Positions 45,450-55,199 are shown, counted from the first letter of the stretch. The stretch is 64,000 bases of DNA from Pedobacter nototheniae (GCF_004335085.1 NZ_RQRS01000026.1:1-64000); one strand, 5' to 3'. A program made the numbers and translations. The notes: a model not told the origin generated them from the letters alone.

Positions 45450-46100
45450 TTAATTTGCGTTCTTTTTTAACCATTCCAATCTACGCTGATCGGGTAATTG
45501 CTTTACTTCAAAGTTTTCAAACTTAGCGTTAAATCCATTTCCATCTGGACTGGCTGCCATAAAGCCAACCATTACAGGTCTGTTATCTTGCAGGTAAGCG
45601 TTGCGCATCAGGATATAGTTTTTATCATCATAAGAATAAAATATTTCCACGGCATCCAATCTACGTACGGCTTTTATCCATACAAAATCTGGCACTTTAT
45701 CTATAGTAATTACGCTCCAATCGCTGGTTTTATGAGTTACTACGGTACTTAAATTATATTTACCATCCACAAATTCAATTCCGGCCTTGATATAATTTTC
45801 GTGATCTGTACGCAGCATTAAGCCCATTTGATCGAAGCGTGCTTTATAATTTCCGGTAATCTTAACTTTTACTTCAAACTCACCACCGTAAGTACTGTAA
45901 TAAAATGGAGCATCATCAACGGTAAATCCATAATGAGAAATTCTCCAGTAATCACTTTGTGGTGTTACCTGCATGGTTAGGGCATTATTTTTAATTTCCC
46001 ATTTTTTAGGTTCGTTAAACCATTGCATTTTCTCCAGTGTTTGGGCAAAGCCCGTTTGTACCGTTATGAAAGCAACGATGCTCAAAATAATTTTTTTCAT
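45450..46100 (-). CDS. DUF1349-family secreted beta-sandwich protein
   Basis: I start it at the ATG at 46100 (MKKIILSIVAFITVQTGFAQ), which gives a clean signal peptide; a frame from 46124 adds eight residues. The 216-residue product has MQWFNEPKKWEIKNNALTMQV, FDQMGLMLRTDHENYIKAGIEF and VGFMAASPDGNGFNAKFENFEVK, the hallmarks of DUF1349 (a concanavalin-like fold related to yeast Regulation-of-enolase protein). It may bind carbohydrate. It is divergent from the PAS-LuxR gene, with a promoter between them. Confidence 0.88.
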   Translation of the reverse strand: MKKIILSIVAFITVQTGFAQTLEKMQWFNEPKKWEIKNNALTMQVTPQSDYWRISHYGFTVDDAPFYYSTYGGEFEVKVKITGNYKARFDQMGLMLRTDHENYIKAGIEFVDGKYNLSTVVTHKTSDWSVITIDKVPDFVWIKAVRRLDAVEIFYSYDDKNYILMRNAYLQDNRPVMVGFMAASPDGNGFNAKFENFEVKQLPDQRRLEWLKKNAN

Positions 46101-46141
46101 TTGTTGTTTTGTGTTAATAACCATATGTTAGTTTTAGTTTA

Positions 46142-46172
46142 CAAATGTAAAACCCCATTGGCTGCCCTCCAA
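46142..46172 (-). promoter_or_regulatory. Promoter candidate for the DUF1349 gene
   Basis: Minus-strand TTG (46172-46170), a 20-base spacer and TACATTTG (46149-46142) fit the Bacteroidota consensus. The start codon is 41 bases further on. Confidence 0.5.
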
Positions 46173-46195
46173 TACTGATTAATAACCATATTAAA

Positions 46196-46960
46196 ATGAA
46201 TATTGTTAATACCCTGAATGAAAAACTATTAAAACAACCCTTCGCCGAGGATCATAATAAACTGGTAAGTATACCGCATTACCAACATATGGCAGCTATG
46301 TACGCCAGGATAGAGAATGCTATTGCTGTACTGAGTGATATGAGAGCCAATAAAAGTTATATTTATAATGGCAGAGTAGCAAGAGAACTGGGTTTTGAAG
46401 AAAGGTATGCATCTGAGGAGATTAACTCAATTTGGGAGGATGATATTTTTAGTAAAATCCACCCGGATGATCTAATTGATAAACACTTGCTGGAACTAAA
46501 GTTTTTTAATATGCTTAAAGGTTTGCCGCTTATTGAAAGATCAGATTACCAGGTTAAAAGTAAAATTAGAATGCTTAATAAAGTTGGTAAGTATATTATT
46601 ATTGAGCATCGTATGTTTTACATAAGCAGCGCAGAGGATGGTAGCTTATGGTTAGCGCTTTGTTTGTACAATCTTTCTTATAGTGAGGCTACCGAAGATG
46701 CACTAAACGGTGTGATTTTAAATTCTGCAACTGGAGTATCTATTAAGCCCGATCAAAAAGATTATAGCAAGCTATTATCAACCCGAGAAAAGGAAATATT
46801 ACAACTGATAAGAAAGGGAAAAATGAGTAAGGAGGTTGCTGATGTATTATCTATTAGCATTAACACGGTAAACAGGCACCGTCAAAATATTTTAGAAAAA
46901 CTTAGGGTAAGCAATTCTTTTGAGGCTTGTAGAATTGCCGAAAGAATGGATTTGATTTAA
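46196..46960 (+). CDS. PAS-like sensor with LuxR-type DNA-binding domain
   Basis: The 254-residue product has an N-terminal PAS-like region (about 30-170; YIYNGRVARELGF, FSKIHPDDLIDKHLLELKFF) as in Bacteroidota LuxR regulators. A C-terminal LuxR helix-turn-helix follows (about 192-250; LSTREKEILQLIRKGKMSKEVADVLSISINTVNRHRQNILEKL). It has no receiver domain, so it responds to a ligand or partner rather than phosphorylation. It is divergent from the DUF1349 gene, which is its most obvious target. A terminator follows directly. Confidence 0.9.
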   Translation: MNIVNTLNEKLLKQPFAEDHNKLVSIPHYQHMAAMYARIENAIAVLSDMRANKSYIYNGRVARELGFEERYASEEINSIWEDDIFSKIHPDDLIDKHLLELKFFNMLKGLPLIERSDYQVKSKIRMLNKVGKYIIIEHRMFYISSAEDGSLWLALCLYNLSYSEATEDALNGVILNSATGVSIKPDQKDYSKLLSTREKEILQLIRKGKMSKEVADVLSISINTVNRHRQNILEKLRVSNSFEACRIAERMDLI

Positions 46961-46963
46961 TGG

Positions 46964-47001
46964 AAGCACGTTCAATTTACTGGGGCAAATTGAACGTGCT
47001 T
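46964..47001. terminator. Bidirectional terminator after the PAS-LuxR gene
   Basis: A perfect 15-base inverted repeat (46964-46978 with 46987-47001; AAGCACGTTCAATTT) has an 8-base loop and is followed by AATTTTATTTT on the plus strand. It sits between two converging genes. Confidence 0.85.
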
Positions 47002-47026
47002 AATTTTATTTTAGATAAAAAATTGA

Positions 47027-48169
47027 CTATCCTTCTTCTCCACTATTTTTCATTTTCATTAAAATGGAGTAAGCATTTTTGGTTACAATATTTGCGGGTT
47101 TAGCTTTAGTTTTAATTTCTGTAAAGCCATCTAAATTTGCTCCTGTTTCTACAGGAATCATTTTATACCGATTGTTTCCTAGATCTTCAAATACATAATT
47201 TTTATTTTCCCATTTTACAATTGCATCTTCTGGGGCGGCCTCAACCATTGCATTTGAAACTGAAATTGCCGCATTTAAAAATGTTCCTGGTAATAGCTTA
47301 CTATCTGCATTTTCTATATCACAATGCACACTCGTTGTTCTATCACCCTCTATATTCGGAGTTATCAAATGTACTTTAGCTATATATTTTTTATCAGGAT
47401 TGGCAGTTGTTGTACAAATAATCTCCTGCCCTACTTTTAAGTTTGCGGCATCACGCTCAAATACAGTAAGACTTGCATGCAAAGCCCCCGGACTAATTAA
47501 CTCAAAAAGCACATCAGCCGCATTTACATATTTACCTGCATTAATGTTAACCTTGGTAACATAGCCACTAATAGGTGCATAAACCTTAATGTTTCTGGTT
47601 ATATTATCTTCAGTTAAGTTTGAAGGATTAATGCCAATCAATCTTAATTTTTCTGCCAAGGCTTTTACTAAAACCTTCTGGTTATTAAATTCACTTTCTG
47701 TTTGCTGAAAAATTTTATCACTCGTTGCTTTTGTTTGGTTTAACCCTTTCTGTCTGATATAATCTGCTGAAGCAAACTTAAGCTTGTTTTTTGAGGTCAG
47801 GTAATCTTGTTGCAATTGAATGTATTGCTGATCTTCTACCGTTGCAAGCACCGCTCCTCTTTTAACCAACATACCAGGAATAAGATTCATTTGTTTAATA
47901 TATCCGCCCATGGGTACACTTACCGAATAGGTATTTTCTGGTGGTACATCTACCACTCCATTTACATTAATGGTATTGTGCATGCCCTTCAATTCTAACT
48001 TGCCTGATTGGATACCTGCATTTTTAACCTGTTCTGCACTGAGTTGTACTTCATCTGCATTAACTTTTATGGGCTGTGTCGTAGTAACTGTTTTTTCATT
48101 TTTATCTGGATTACCGCATGCCATTAAAACGGCTATAAAAACAATTCCGACTTTTAATTTATGTTTCAT
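47027..48169 (-). CDS. RND efflux periplasmic adaptor (CusB/CzcB family)
   Basis: The 380-residue product has a lipoprotein signal (VGIVFIAVLMACGNPD, Cys near 18). A barrel-sandwich/lipoyl segment (about 75-105; VSVPMGGYIKQMNLIPGMLVKRGAVLATVED) leads into a coiled hairpin (about 110-170). The return lipoyl strand is NIKVYAPISGYVTKVNINAGKYV, and the beta-barrel and membrane-proximal domain complete the fold. It bridges the inner-membrane pump and outer-membrane channel. The gene follows the pump fusion by 6 bases. Metal specificity cannot be read from the sequence. Confidence 0.92.
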   Translation of the reverse strand: MKHKLKVGIVFIAVLMACGNPDKNEKTVTTTQPIKVNADEVQLSAEQVKNAGIQSGKLELKGMHNTINVNGVVDVPPENTYSVSVPMGGYIKQMNLIPGMLVKRGAVLATVEDQQYIQLQQDYLTSKNKLKFASADYIRQKGLNQTKATSDKIFQQTESEFNNQKVLVKALAEKLRLIGINPSNLTEDNITRNIKVYAPISGYVTKVNINAGKYVNAADVLFELISPGALHASLTVFERDAANLKVGQEIICTTTANPDKKYIAKVHLITPNIEGDRTTSVHCDIENADSKLLPGTFLNAAISVSNAMVEAAPEDAIVKWENKNYVFEDLGNNRYKMIPVETGANLDGFTEIKTKAKPANIVTKNAYSILMKMKNSGEEG

Positions 48170-48175
48170 TTTGTG

Positions 48176-51100
48176 TTATTTATCTGTTGCCGTTAATTTT
48201 TCTATTTCAAATGCAGCATTATTTAGCTGCTGTACCTTATCAAAATATTCTGCCTTAAGTTGTATAGATTGATTAATTAATATAACCCAATCCAGGTAAG
48301 CAATTTCTCCTGCATTTAATTTATCAGATGCTGTTTTAATAATATCGCCAGCGTTTGCTAATGAAACTTTCTGATAGGATTTTATTACATTATTTAACTG
48401 TTTATAGCGATAAACGGCATTTTCCAATTGGTGATAAAGGGTTTTCTTCTGTAACTCTAGCTCTTGCTGCTTTTGGTGTATTGCAATTTTTGAAGCTTTG
48501 ATTCTCGATTGTTGGGTACCAAAAAAAACAGGAATGCCAACACCAATACTTACAGAAGAAAATCTTTTATTACCATTAAAATATTGCTCGGCACCAATAC
48601 TGTTGGTTTGCCAACCAATAATGCTAGAGTTGTTATACCCAAAACTTAGATTTGGCAATAGCTTACTTCCTTCTAATGCCTTTTGTTTTTTGGCTAATTC
48701 CAATTGTGCCTCACCGAGCTTAAGCATTGGATTGTTTTCTGCCTGTTGATTGGTTATTAAATTAAAAGCGTAAATAAAACTATCACCTGTTGGCTCTAAA
48801 TTAAGACTGCTGTTTAGTAAAAACCTAAACCTTGTTAAGCTTTGCTCATAATCCATATTTAACAAATCCAATTGATTACGGATTTGCTGTTTTTGGTTTT
48901 CTGCCGTGCGAAGCTCTAATACATCAACATCGCCAGATTTAAACCTTTGCGATGATTTATCAAGAAAAGCACTATAAACGCTATCCGCCCAAATTAATAG
49001 TTTATGTTTTTGGCGTAACAATACAATATCGAAATAGGTGGATTTAACTTCTGCTTTAAGATCTAATTGCTTGCCACTTAATTGTGCTTCACTAATTTGA
49101 ACATTAGTTTTATGTACGGCATTTTGCCTGCTATAAACTGTTGGAAAATCAAGACTTTGCACCACCGAAAACTTATTATCATTTGCCAAACTGTTAAACT
49201 TACCGTAATCAAAACTGATAGCAGTTTTAGAAACATCAAAACTATTTTTAGTGAGTTGCTTATAATATTCAATGTCTGTTTTAGCAACCTGTAACAATAC
49301 ATTGTTTTTCATTGCAGTATCTAGGGCAGCCTGAAGATTAATTTGTTGTGCGTTAGACTGTGTTGTTCCTAAACAAATTAATACAGCAATTATAGCGAGT
49401 TTACTTTTTGGTTTAAAATAACCGAAGCCTTTTTCAAATAAGATGTATAACATGGGTAAAACGAATAATGTAAGCATGGTTGATACCAATAAACCACCGA
49501 TTACAACTGTTGCAAGTGGTTTTTGTACTGCACCACCGGCACCAGTACTTATGGCCATTGGAATAAAACCTAATGATGGCACGAGCGCTGTCATTAATAC
49601 TGCACGGAGTTTGGATTTTGTTGCATGAATAACGATGCGCTTAACATCTGTCCATCCTTCTTTTTTAAGTCTGTTAAACTCTGTTACCAGTAAAATTCCG
49701 TTTAGTACAGCAACACCAAACAGAGCAATAAAGCCAACTCCAGCAGAAATACTGAAAGGTAAATCTCTTATCCAAAGGGCAAATATCCCTCCGGTGGCAG
49801 ATAAAGGAATAGCTGTATAAATAAGTAAACCTTGCTTTACCGAGCTAAAAGCAAAATAAAGGAGCAGAAAAATTAGTAGTAACGCAATAGGTACAACAAT
49901 TGCCAATCGGGATTTAGCCGCCGTCATATTTTCAAAAGAGCCACCGTAAGAAATGGTATATCCTTTGGATAGGTTGAGCTGTTGCCCTGCCTTTTGTTGC
50001 AGTTCTTCCACAATAGATTGCACATCGCGATCCTTAACGTTAAAACCTACAATAATCCGTCTTTTGGTATCTTCTCTTTGTATTTGGTTTACACCTTCTA
50101 CCTCTTCAATATTGGCAACCATACTTAAAGGTACTTGCGTGCCTGATTGGGTTAGCACCATTAAATCTTCAACATCTTTTATGTTTTTTCTGGCAGCCTC
50201 ATCCAAGCGAACGACCATATCAAAACGTTTTTCGCCCTCATAAACCTGCCCTGCAATTTGCCCGGCGAAGGCGGTATTTACTACGCGGTTTACATCGGCA
50301 ACGTTTATTCCATACTTCGCCATGCCATCTCTATTATATTTAATTACAACTTGTGGCATACCGGTAACTTGTTCTTCATACACATTAATAGCACCTTTAA
50401 CCGTTCCAATAATGCTACCCAAACGTTTTGCATAATTTGCGAGAGAATCCAAATCCTCGCCAAATATTTTACAAACTACATCTTGCCTAGCACCCGTCAT
50501 TAGCTCATTAAAACGCATTTGTACCGGAAACTGAAAACCTACCGTTATGCCTGGAATAACTTCAACGGCCTTTGTCATTTTTGCACTTAACTCAGGAAAA
50601 GAAGTTGCAGAAGTCCATTCCTTTTTAGGTTTTAAAATCACCATCATATCTCCAGCTTCAAAAGGCATTGGATCTGTTGGCACTTCGGCACTACCAATTT
50701 TGGTTACAATTTTCTGCACTTCAGGAAATTGATCTAATAGGATTTTTGATGCTTTTTGTGTGGTTTCAATCGTATTATTCAGATTACTTCCAGTAAGCAA
50801 GCGGGTTTCTACAGCAAAATCACCTTCCTCCAGCTGGGGAATAAACTCACCACCCAGTGTACCCATTACGAAAACGGAAATAGCAAATAATGAAATGGTA
50901 ACCGCCAAAATAGTTTTTGGGAACTGAAGTACTTTACTTAAAATTGGTTGATACCTGCGCTCCAACCAAGCCATTAATTTATCTGTAAGATTCTTTTTAT
51001 GACTGATGGTTTTATTTAAGCATAGTGCAGACATCATTGGTACATAAGTAATTGATAGAATAAACGCTCCCAATATTGCAAAGGCAATTGTCCATGCCAT

Positions 51101-52537
51101 TGGCTTAAACATTTTACCTTCAATACCTTCTAATGATAAAATTGGCAGGTAAACGATTAGAATAATTATTTGACTGAATACGGCAGATTTAATCATAGAG
51201 CCTGTAGATTTTTCAACCTCCGTATCCATTTGATTCTGATCTATTCTATTAAGTGATCGAAAGTGTTTGCTATGTGAAAAACGATGAAGAATGGCTTCAA
51301 CAACAATTACTGAACCATCTACAATGAGGCCAAAATCTATTGCTCCAAGCGACATTAAATTTCCTCCTACGCCAAACTTATTCATTAAAATAATGGCAAA
51401 AAGCATTGATAATGGAATAACAGAAGACACGATTAAGCCTGCACGCAAATTTCCAAGGAAGAAAACCAATACAAAAATTACAATCAATGCACCTTCCATT
51501 AAATTGGTTTCTACAGTGCTAATTGCATTATCTACCATTTTGGTTCTATCTAAAAAAGGCTCAACAACAACACCTTCGGGCACCATCTTTTGTATTTCAG
51601 CAATCTTATCTTTTACACGTTTAACTACAACAGATGAATTTTCGCCTTTCAGCATCATTACAACTGCTCCGGCAACTTCACCCTGTGCATTATATGTCAT
51701 GGCACCATATCGAATAGCCGAACCATATTGTACCTTGGCTACCTGCCCCAATAGTACAGGCATACCATTATTTAGTGTTTTTACAACAATCTTTTCAATA
51801 TCGGCAAGACTTGTTGTTAAGCCCTCACTTCTTATATAAAGTACTGTTGGGCCTTTTTCTATATAAGCACCGCCTGTATTTTCATTGTTTTTTTCTAAGG
51901 CATCAAAAATTTCAGCAATGGTAAGCCCATAGGCTTTAAGTTGGTCTTGCCTAACTGCAACTTCATATTGCTTTAGTTTACCACCAAAGCTTGAAACCTC
52001 TGCCACACCGGGTGTACCCAGTAATTGACGGCGAACAATCCAATCTTGAATGGTGCGGAGTGCTTGTTCATCATATTTGCCTTCATATCCTTTTTTCGGA
52101 CGGACAACATATTGATAAATTTCTCCTAAACCCGTTGAAACCGGAGCCATTGCTGGCGAACCGATTCCTTGTGGAATTTCTTGTTGAACTTGTTGCAATC
52201 GCTCGGCAATTTGTTGCCTTGCCCAGTAAACATCTGTTTCTTCGTTAAAAACGATGGTAACAAGAGAAAGTCCGAAACGGGAAAAACTCCTGATTTGCTT
52301 AAGTCCTGAAATGCTGCTACAAGCTTGTTCTATAGGAAAAGTAATTAGTCGTTCGATATCCGGTGCACCTAAAGATGGTGAAACGGTGATTACTTGCACC
52401 TGATTATCGGTAATATCAGGAAGGGCATCAATGGGTAATTTTGTAACCTCATAAGTTCCCCAACCCACAAGGGAGAGAACAAATAAGGCAATGATCAGCT
52501 TATTCCGCACGGAAAAGCCGATAATCTTATTTAGCAT
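48176..52537 (-). CDS. Heavy-metal RND pump fused to a TolC-type outer-membrane channel
   Basis: The 1453-residue product is two proteins in one. Residues 1-1040 are a complete CusA/CzcA-type pump: PIDALPDITDNQVQVIT, periplasmic porter domains, the heavy-metal signature DFGLIVDGSVVIVEA in the fourth membrane segment, and twelve membrane segments in all. After a short basic linker (FKPKSK), residues about 1045-1063 form a signal-peptide-like helix (LAIIAVLICLGTTQSNAQQ). Residues 1064-1453 then read as an outer-membrane efflux protein (INLQAALDTAMKNN, SLDFPTVYSRQ, two long coiled helical blocks). The channel must reach the outer membrane, so cleavage at the internal signal is likely. The length (usual pump about 1040) confirms the fusion. 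No stop or frameshift separates the halves. Confidence 0.92.
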   Translation of the reverse strand: MLNKIIGFSVRNKLIIALFVLSLVGWGTYEVTKLPIDALPDITDNQVQVITVSPSLGAPDIERLITFPIEQACSSISGLKQIRSFSRFGLSLVTIVFNEETDVYWARQQIAERLQQVQQEIPQGIGSPAMAPVSTGLGEIYQYVVRPKKGYEGKYDEQALRTIQDWIVRRQLLGTPGVAEVSSFGGKLKQYEVAVRQDQLKAYGLTIAEIFDALEKNNENTGGAYIEKGPTVLYIRSEGLTTSLADIEKIVVKTLNNGMPVLLGQVAKVQYGSAIRYGAMTYNAQGEVAGAVVMMLKGENSSVVVKRVKDKIAEIQKMVPEGVVVEPFLDRTKMVDNAISTVETNLMEGALIVIFVLVFFLGNLRAGLIVSSVIPLSMLFAIILMNKFGVGGNLMSLGAIDFGLIVDGSVIVVEAILHRFSHSKHFRSLNRIDQNQMDTEVEKSTGSMIKSAVFSQIIILIVYLPILSLEGIEGKMFKPMAWTIAFAILGAFILSITYVPMMSALCLNKTISHKKNLTDKLMAWLERRYQPILSKVLQFPKTILAVTISLFAISVFVMGTLGGEFIPQLEEGDFAVETRLLTGSNLNNTIETTQKASKILLDQFPEVQKIVTKIGSAEVPTDPMPFEAGDMMVILKPKKEWTSATSFPELSAKMTKAVEVIPGITVGFQFPVQMRFNELMTGARQDVVCKIFGEDLDSLANYAKRLGSIIGTVKGAINVYEEQVTGMPQVVIKYNRDGMAKYGINVADVNRVVNTAFAGQIAGQVYEGEKRFDMVVRLDEAARKNIKDVEDLMVLTQSGTQVPLSMVANIEEVEGVNQIQREDTKRRIIVGFNVKDRDVQSIVEELQQKAGQQLNLSKGYTISYGGSFENMTAAKSRLAIVVPIALLLIFLLLYFAFSSVKQGLLIYTAIPLSATGGIFALWIRDLPFSISAGVGFIALFGVAVLNGILLVTEFNRLKKEGWTDVKRIVIHATKSKLRAVLMTALVPSLGFIPMAISTGAGGAVQKPLATVVIGGLLVSTMLTLFVLPMLYILFEKGFGYFKPKSKLAIIAVLICLGTTQSNAQQINLQAALDTAMKNNVLLQVAKTDIEYYKQLTKNSFDVSKTAISFDYGKFNSLANDNKFSVVQSLDFPTVYSRQNAVHKTNVQISEAQLSGKQLDLKAEVKSTYFDIVLLRQKHKLLIWADSVYSAFLDKSSQRFKSGDVDVLELRTAENQKQQIRNQLDLLNMDYEQSLTRFRFLLNSSLNLEPTGDSFIYAFNLITNQQAENNPMLKLGEAQLELAKKQKALEGSKLLPNLSFGYNNSSIIGWQTNSIGAEQYFNGNKRFSSVSIGVGIPVFFGTQQSRIKASKIAIHQKQQELELQKKTLYHQLENAVYRYKQLNNVIKSYQKVSLANAGDIIKTASDKLNAGEIAYLDWVILINQSIQLKAEYFDKVQQLNNAAFEIEKLTATDK

Positions 52538-52622
52538 AATAAATTATTTTAAATGGATCGACATATTATTCAAGGTGACTGCAAAATTGCTCCTTGAAAG
52601 AAAACTGGAAATAGATATAAAA

Positions 52623-53003
52623 CTATGCTAATGCAATTGGCGGGCGGAAAAGACTTCCAAAAGTAGGACTACTATATATTTGCTCGTAAGCGATGGAAGA
52701 ATCTACTAAAAGATTTAAGCAGGCGGCTTTTAGAAGAATAAATTTTTCGGAAGGGACGCCGATGGAGATTACGTGGTGACCATCTAATTTTTTGAATGGC
52801 AACTTCATATCTTCCTCATCGTCATTATCATCCTGATCCTCTCCGATGTAATGCATTTCTAAAAAATCGATAAAGCTAATTTGCGAGTTTAATTGATGAT
52901 GCTGAATAAAATGTACTATAAGTTGGGGCATCTTTAATACTTCACGTACAGAAGTGCTAAAGATTAATACCGGGAACAGGAAGAAAATTACAACTTTGTT
53001 CAC
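52623..53003 (-). CDS. Small exported protein of the metal-efflux operon
   Basis: The 126-residue product starts at GTG (53003); an in-frame TAA lies 15 bases upstream and no ATG gives the N-terminus. A signal-like helix (NKVVIFFLFPVLIFSTS) is followed by LKMPQLIVHFIQHHQ and a strongly acidic patch (GEDQDDNDDEED), ending with MKLPFKKLDGHH. Similar small proteins stand in front of CzcA-type genes in related bacteria. The His pairs and acidic run suggest metal binding, but this is not shown. It lies 85 bases before the pump fusion gene and a -7 box abuts its start. Confidence 0.65.
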   Translation of the reverse strand: MNKVVIFFLFPVLIFSTSVREVLKMPQLIVHFIQHHQLNSQISFIDFLEMHYIGEDQDDNDDEEDMKLPFKKLDGHHVISIGVPSEKFILLKAACLNLLVDSSIAYEQIYSSPTFGSLFRPPIALA

Positions 53004-53007
53004 GCGG

Positions 53008-53041
53008 CAAATATATTAATGATTTTTATTAATCGGGCAAA
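53008..53041 (-). promoter_or_regulatory. Promoter candidate of the metal-efflux operon
   Basis: Minus-strand TTTG (53041-53038), a 22-base spacer and TATATTTG (53015-53008) match the consensus. Only 4 bases separate the -7 box from the GTG start, so the messenger would be leaderless or nearly so. Confidence 0.5.
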
Positions 53042-53070
53042 ATTGGCCCAACTGAAATCTACTTATAACA

Positions 53071-53118
53071 AAACGACCGTTATTGCGAACAGTTTTTAGT
53101 TCGCAATAACGGTCGTTT
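53071..53118 (-). terminator. Long perfect hairpin, likely terminator of the OmpA gene cluster
   Basis: A perfect 20-base inverted repeat (53071-53090 with 53099-53118, starting AAACGACCGTTATTGCG) has an 8-base loop. It lies 84 bases past the stop of the OmpA-family gene and upstream of the efflux promoter. The arms end in AAA/TTT. Confidence 0.75.
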
Positions 53119-53201
53119 AGCAATTTAAATATAAAAATGGAGAACGTTAATTTGAGAGCGTTACCCTAAAAATATATTTTATACTGCTGCTAATAGAGTT
53201 T

Positions 53202-55157
53202 TTATTTAACGATTTTAAACTCAGTTCTTCTATTTAGCTGGTGTTCGGTTTCGCTACATTCTACCCCATTGGCGCAAGCATTTAGCAATTGCGTTTCGCC
53301 ATAGCCTTTAGCAGTAATTCTGTTTTTATCAATTCCTTTTGAAATGATATAATCAACTGCTGATTCTGCCCTTTTTTGCGACAGTTTTAAGTTGTAACTA
53401 TCCTTTCCTCTACTATCGGTATGAGATCCAAGCTCAATCCAAATGGTTGGATTATCTTTCATAATCTTAACCAGTTTATCCAGTTCAACCGCAGCATCTG
53501 CACGGATATTCCACTTATCAAAATCGTAGTAAATGTTTTCTAATCTAATGCCTTTATTAATCTCAATAGCTTCAAGATAGAGGTTTTGCTGAAGTACCTG
53601 CGAAGTAGTTAAACCAATTGTTGCTAAATTTTCTACGTCAGATCTATAAGCCGTTTTTTCGGCACTTACATTATATTCTGAGTTTTTTGAAAGGTTAAAT
53701 TTATAACCACCATTTTCATCCGTTTCAACTTTAAGCTCGCTACCATTTACTTTTGCTAGCGTTACAATTGCACCACTAATTGGTTGGTTACTTTTCTTAT
53801 CGTAAACACGTCCTTCAAGTTTAAAAGCTAAAACCATGTTTCTATCAACCGCATAAATATCATCGCTACCTACACCGCCATTGCGATTTGAAGATAGGTA
53901 CGCAATTCCATCTTTATCATTCAAACTAAAGCCGAAATCATCATGTGGCGAATTAAAAGGATACCCTAAGTTTTCTACCTGGCCAATGCCAGCACCATTT
54001 CTCAGCGCTCTAAAAATGTCTAAACCTCCCATTCCTACACGACCATCACTCGCAAAAAACAAATTGTTGTTAGCATCAAAAGCAGGACTACGTTCATTAC
54101 CCTCAGTATTAATTTCTTCCAGATTTACAGGTTTTCCCCATTCGCCAGCATCGGTTTTAAGACAAACATAAATATCTGTACCACCTTTACCACCTGGCAT
54201 GTTGGAAGCAAAATATAGGCTATTACCATCAGTAGAAATAAAAGGATCACCTACAGAATAGTTGTTAACGTTGTTGTATGGAAACGAAACAGGCTCGCTC
54301 CAGTTGCCGTTGGCATCTTTGGTACTGCTATAAATTTCTACATTTACAGTACTTGGCATGTTCTTTACTTTTTCTAAATCACCAGGAATTTTCGTCATGG
54401 TAAAATACATGGTTTTTCCGTCGGCAGTAAAACTTGCAGCACCTACGTGGTAATTGGTTCCTGTTTTAATTGGAAAAAGTTGCAAACTATCCGTTTTAGA
54501 TTTAATGTACAGTTTCAAATAACCGTTACCAGTCCACCCGTAAGTTTTTTTATCGGGCATTTTGGTACCATCGAATTTTAAAAAGCCTTTGCTTTCTTTT
54601 GTTGTCAAACCGCTGTTTATCCTATCGGAAGTAAAAACAAGAGTACCTTGATAGCTTACTGCGCCCCAATCAGATTGTTGGGTATTTAAAGCCTTTTGGT
54701 TGATTAGTTCCACCTGTTTTGGAAATTTCATCCATTTTATCGCAGAATCGCAGGAAGCAACCCACACCGCCAATTGCTTTTGAGAGACCTTTTTATTTTG
54801 ATCTGCATAGTTTAAATATTGAACTTTGGCTTCAGAATATTTTGAATTACTTTGCAAGGCTTTAGCATAACCCAATGTATTTTCGGGTTTGCTGTTGGGC
54901 ATTTTAGATGCAATTGCGTACCAACTTTCGGCCTGTACATAATTATTTACAAAACTATAAGCATTGGCTAAACGCTCTGCTGCATGTAAAGTTTCTTTCT
55001 TTTTATAGGCTTGCTCATAAAGATCAATTGCCTTGCTATAATTGTACAACTCGTACTGTTTATCGGCATCTTTAATCACATATTGTGCTTTTGCCGAAAA
55101 GCTGAAAGCCACTACGCCATAAGCTAAAAGCGATATACCTGATATAATTTTCTTCAT
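53202..55157 (-). CDS. OmpA-family protein with TPR, PD40 propeller and Cpd-like domain (T9SS-associated type)
   Basis: I start it at the ATG at 55157 (MKKIISGISLLAYGVVAFSFSAKAQ); 55196 adds 13 residues before the signal peptide. The 651-residue product has TPR-like helices (about 25-130), a PD40/WD40-like propeller (about 150-430; SFTADGKTMYFTMTK, FISTDGNSLYFASNMPGGKGGTDIYV, AFDANNNLFFASDGRVGMGGLDIF), and a CarboxypepD_reg domain (about 440-515). A C-terminal OmpA peptidoglycan-binding domain (about 535-651) has IYYDFDKWNI, ELGSHTDSRG and LSQKRAESAVDYI. This is the PorE-like layout found with T9SS components. It probably anchors the adhesin-secretion assembly to the cell wall. Confidence 0.9.
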   Translation of the reverse strand: MKKIISGISLLAYGVVAFSFSAKAQYVIKDADKQYELYNYSKAIDLYEQAYKKKETLHAAERLANAYSFVNNYVQAESWYAIASKMPNSKPENTLGYAKALQSNSKYSEAKVQYLNYADQNKKVSQKQLAVWVASCDSAIKWMKFPKQVELINQKALNTQQSDWGAVSYQGTLVFTSDRINSGLTTKESKGFLKFDGTKMPDKKTYGWTGNGYLKLYIKSKTDSLQLFPIKTGTNYHVGAASFTADGKTMYFTMTKIPGDLEKVKNMPSTVNVEIYSSTKDANGNWSEPVSFPYNNVNNYSVGDPFISTDGNSLYFASNMPGGKGGTDIYVCLKTDAGEWGKPVNLEEINTEGNERSPAFDANNNLFFASDGRVGMGGLDIFRALRNGAGIGQVENLGYPFNSPHDDFGFSLNDKDGIAYLSSNRNGGVGSDDIYAVDRNMVLAFKLEGRVYDKKSNQPISGAIVTLAKVNGSELKVETDENGGYKFNLSKNSEYNVSAEKTAYRSDVENLATIGLTTSQVLQQNLYLEAIEINKGIRLENIYYDFDKWNIRADAAVELDKLVKIMKDNPTIWIELGSHTDSRGKDSYNLKLSQKRAESAVDYIISKGIDKNRITAKGYGETQLLNACANGVECSETEHQLNRRTEFKIVK

Positions 55158-55199
55158 TATTTTGAGATGTAAAAAGACCTGAGTCCGGTTAATCATATT

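Noticed and set aside
49078..49302. Overlapping short frames on both strands within the TolC part of the pump fusion
   Set aside because: They are shadows of the long, clearly conserved efflux reading frame.
51291..51839. A 182-residue plus-strand frame antisense to the RND pump
   Set aside because: It is a complement-strand shadow with low-complexity Thr/Ile/Ser composition over a well-recognised pump domain.
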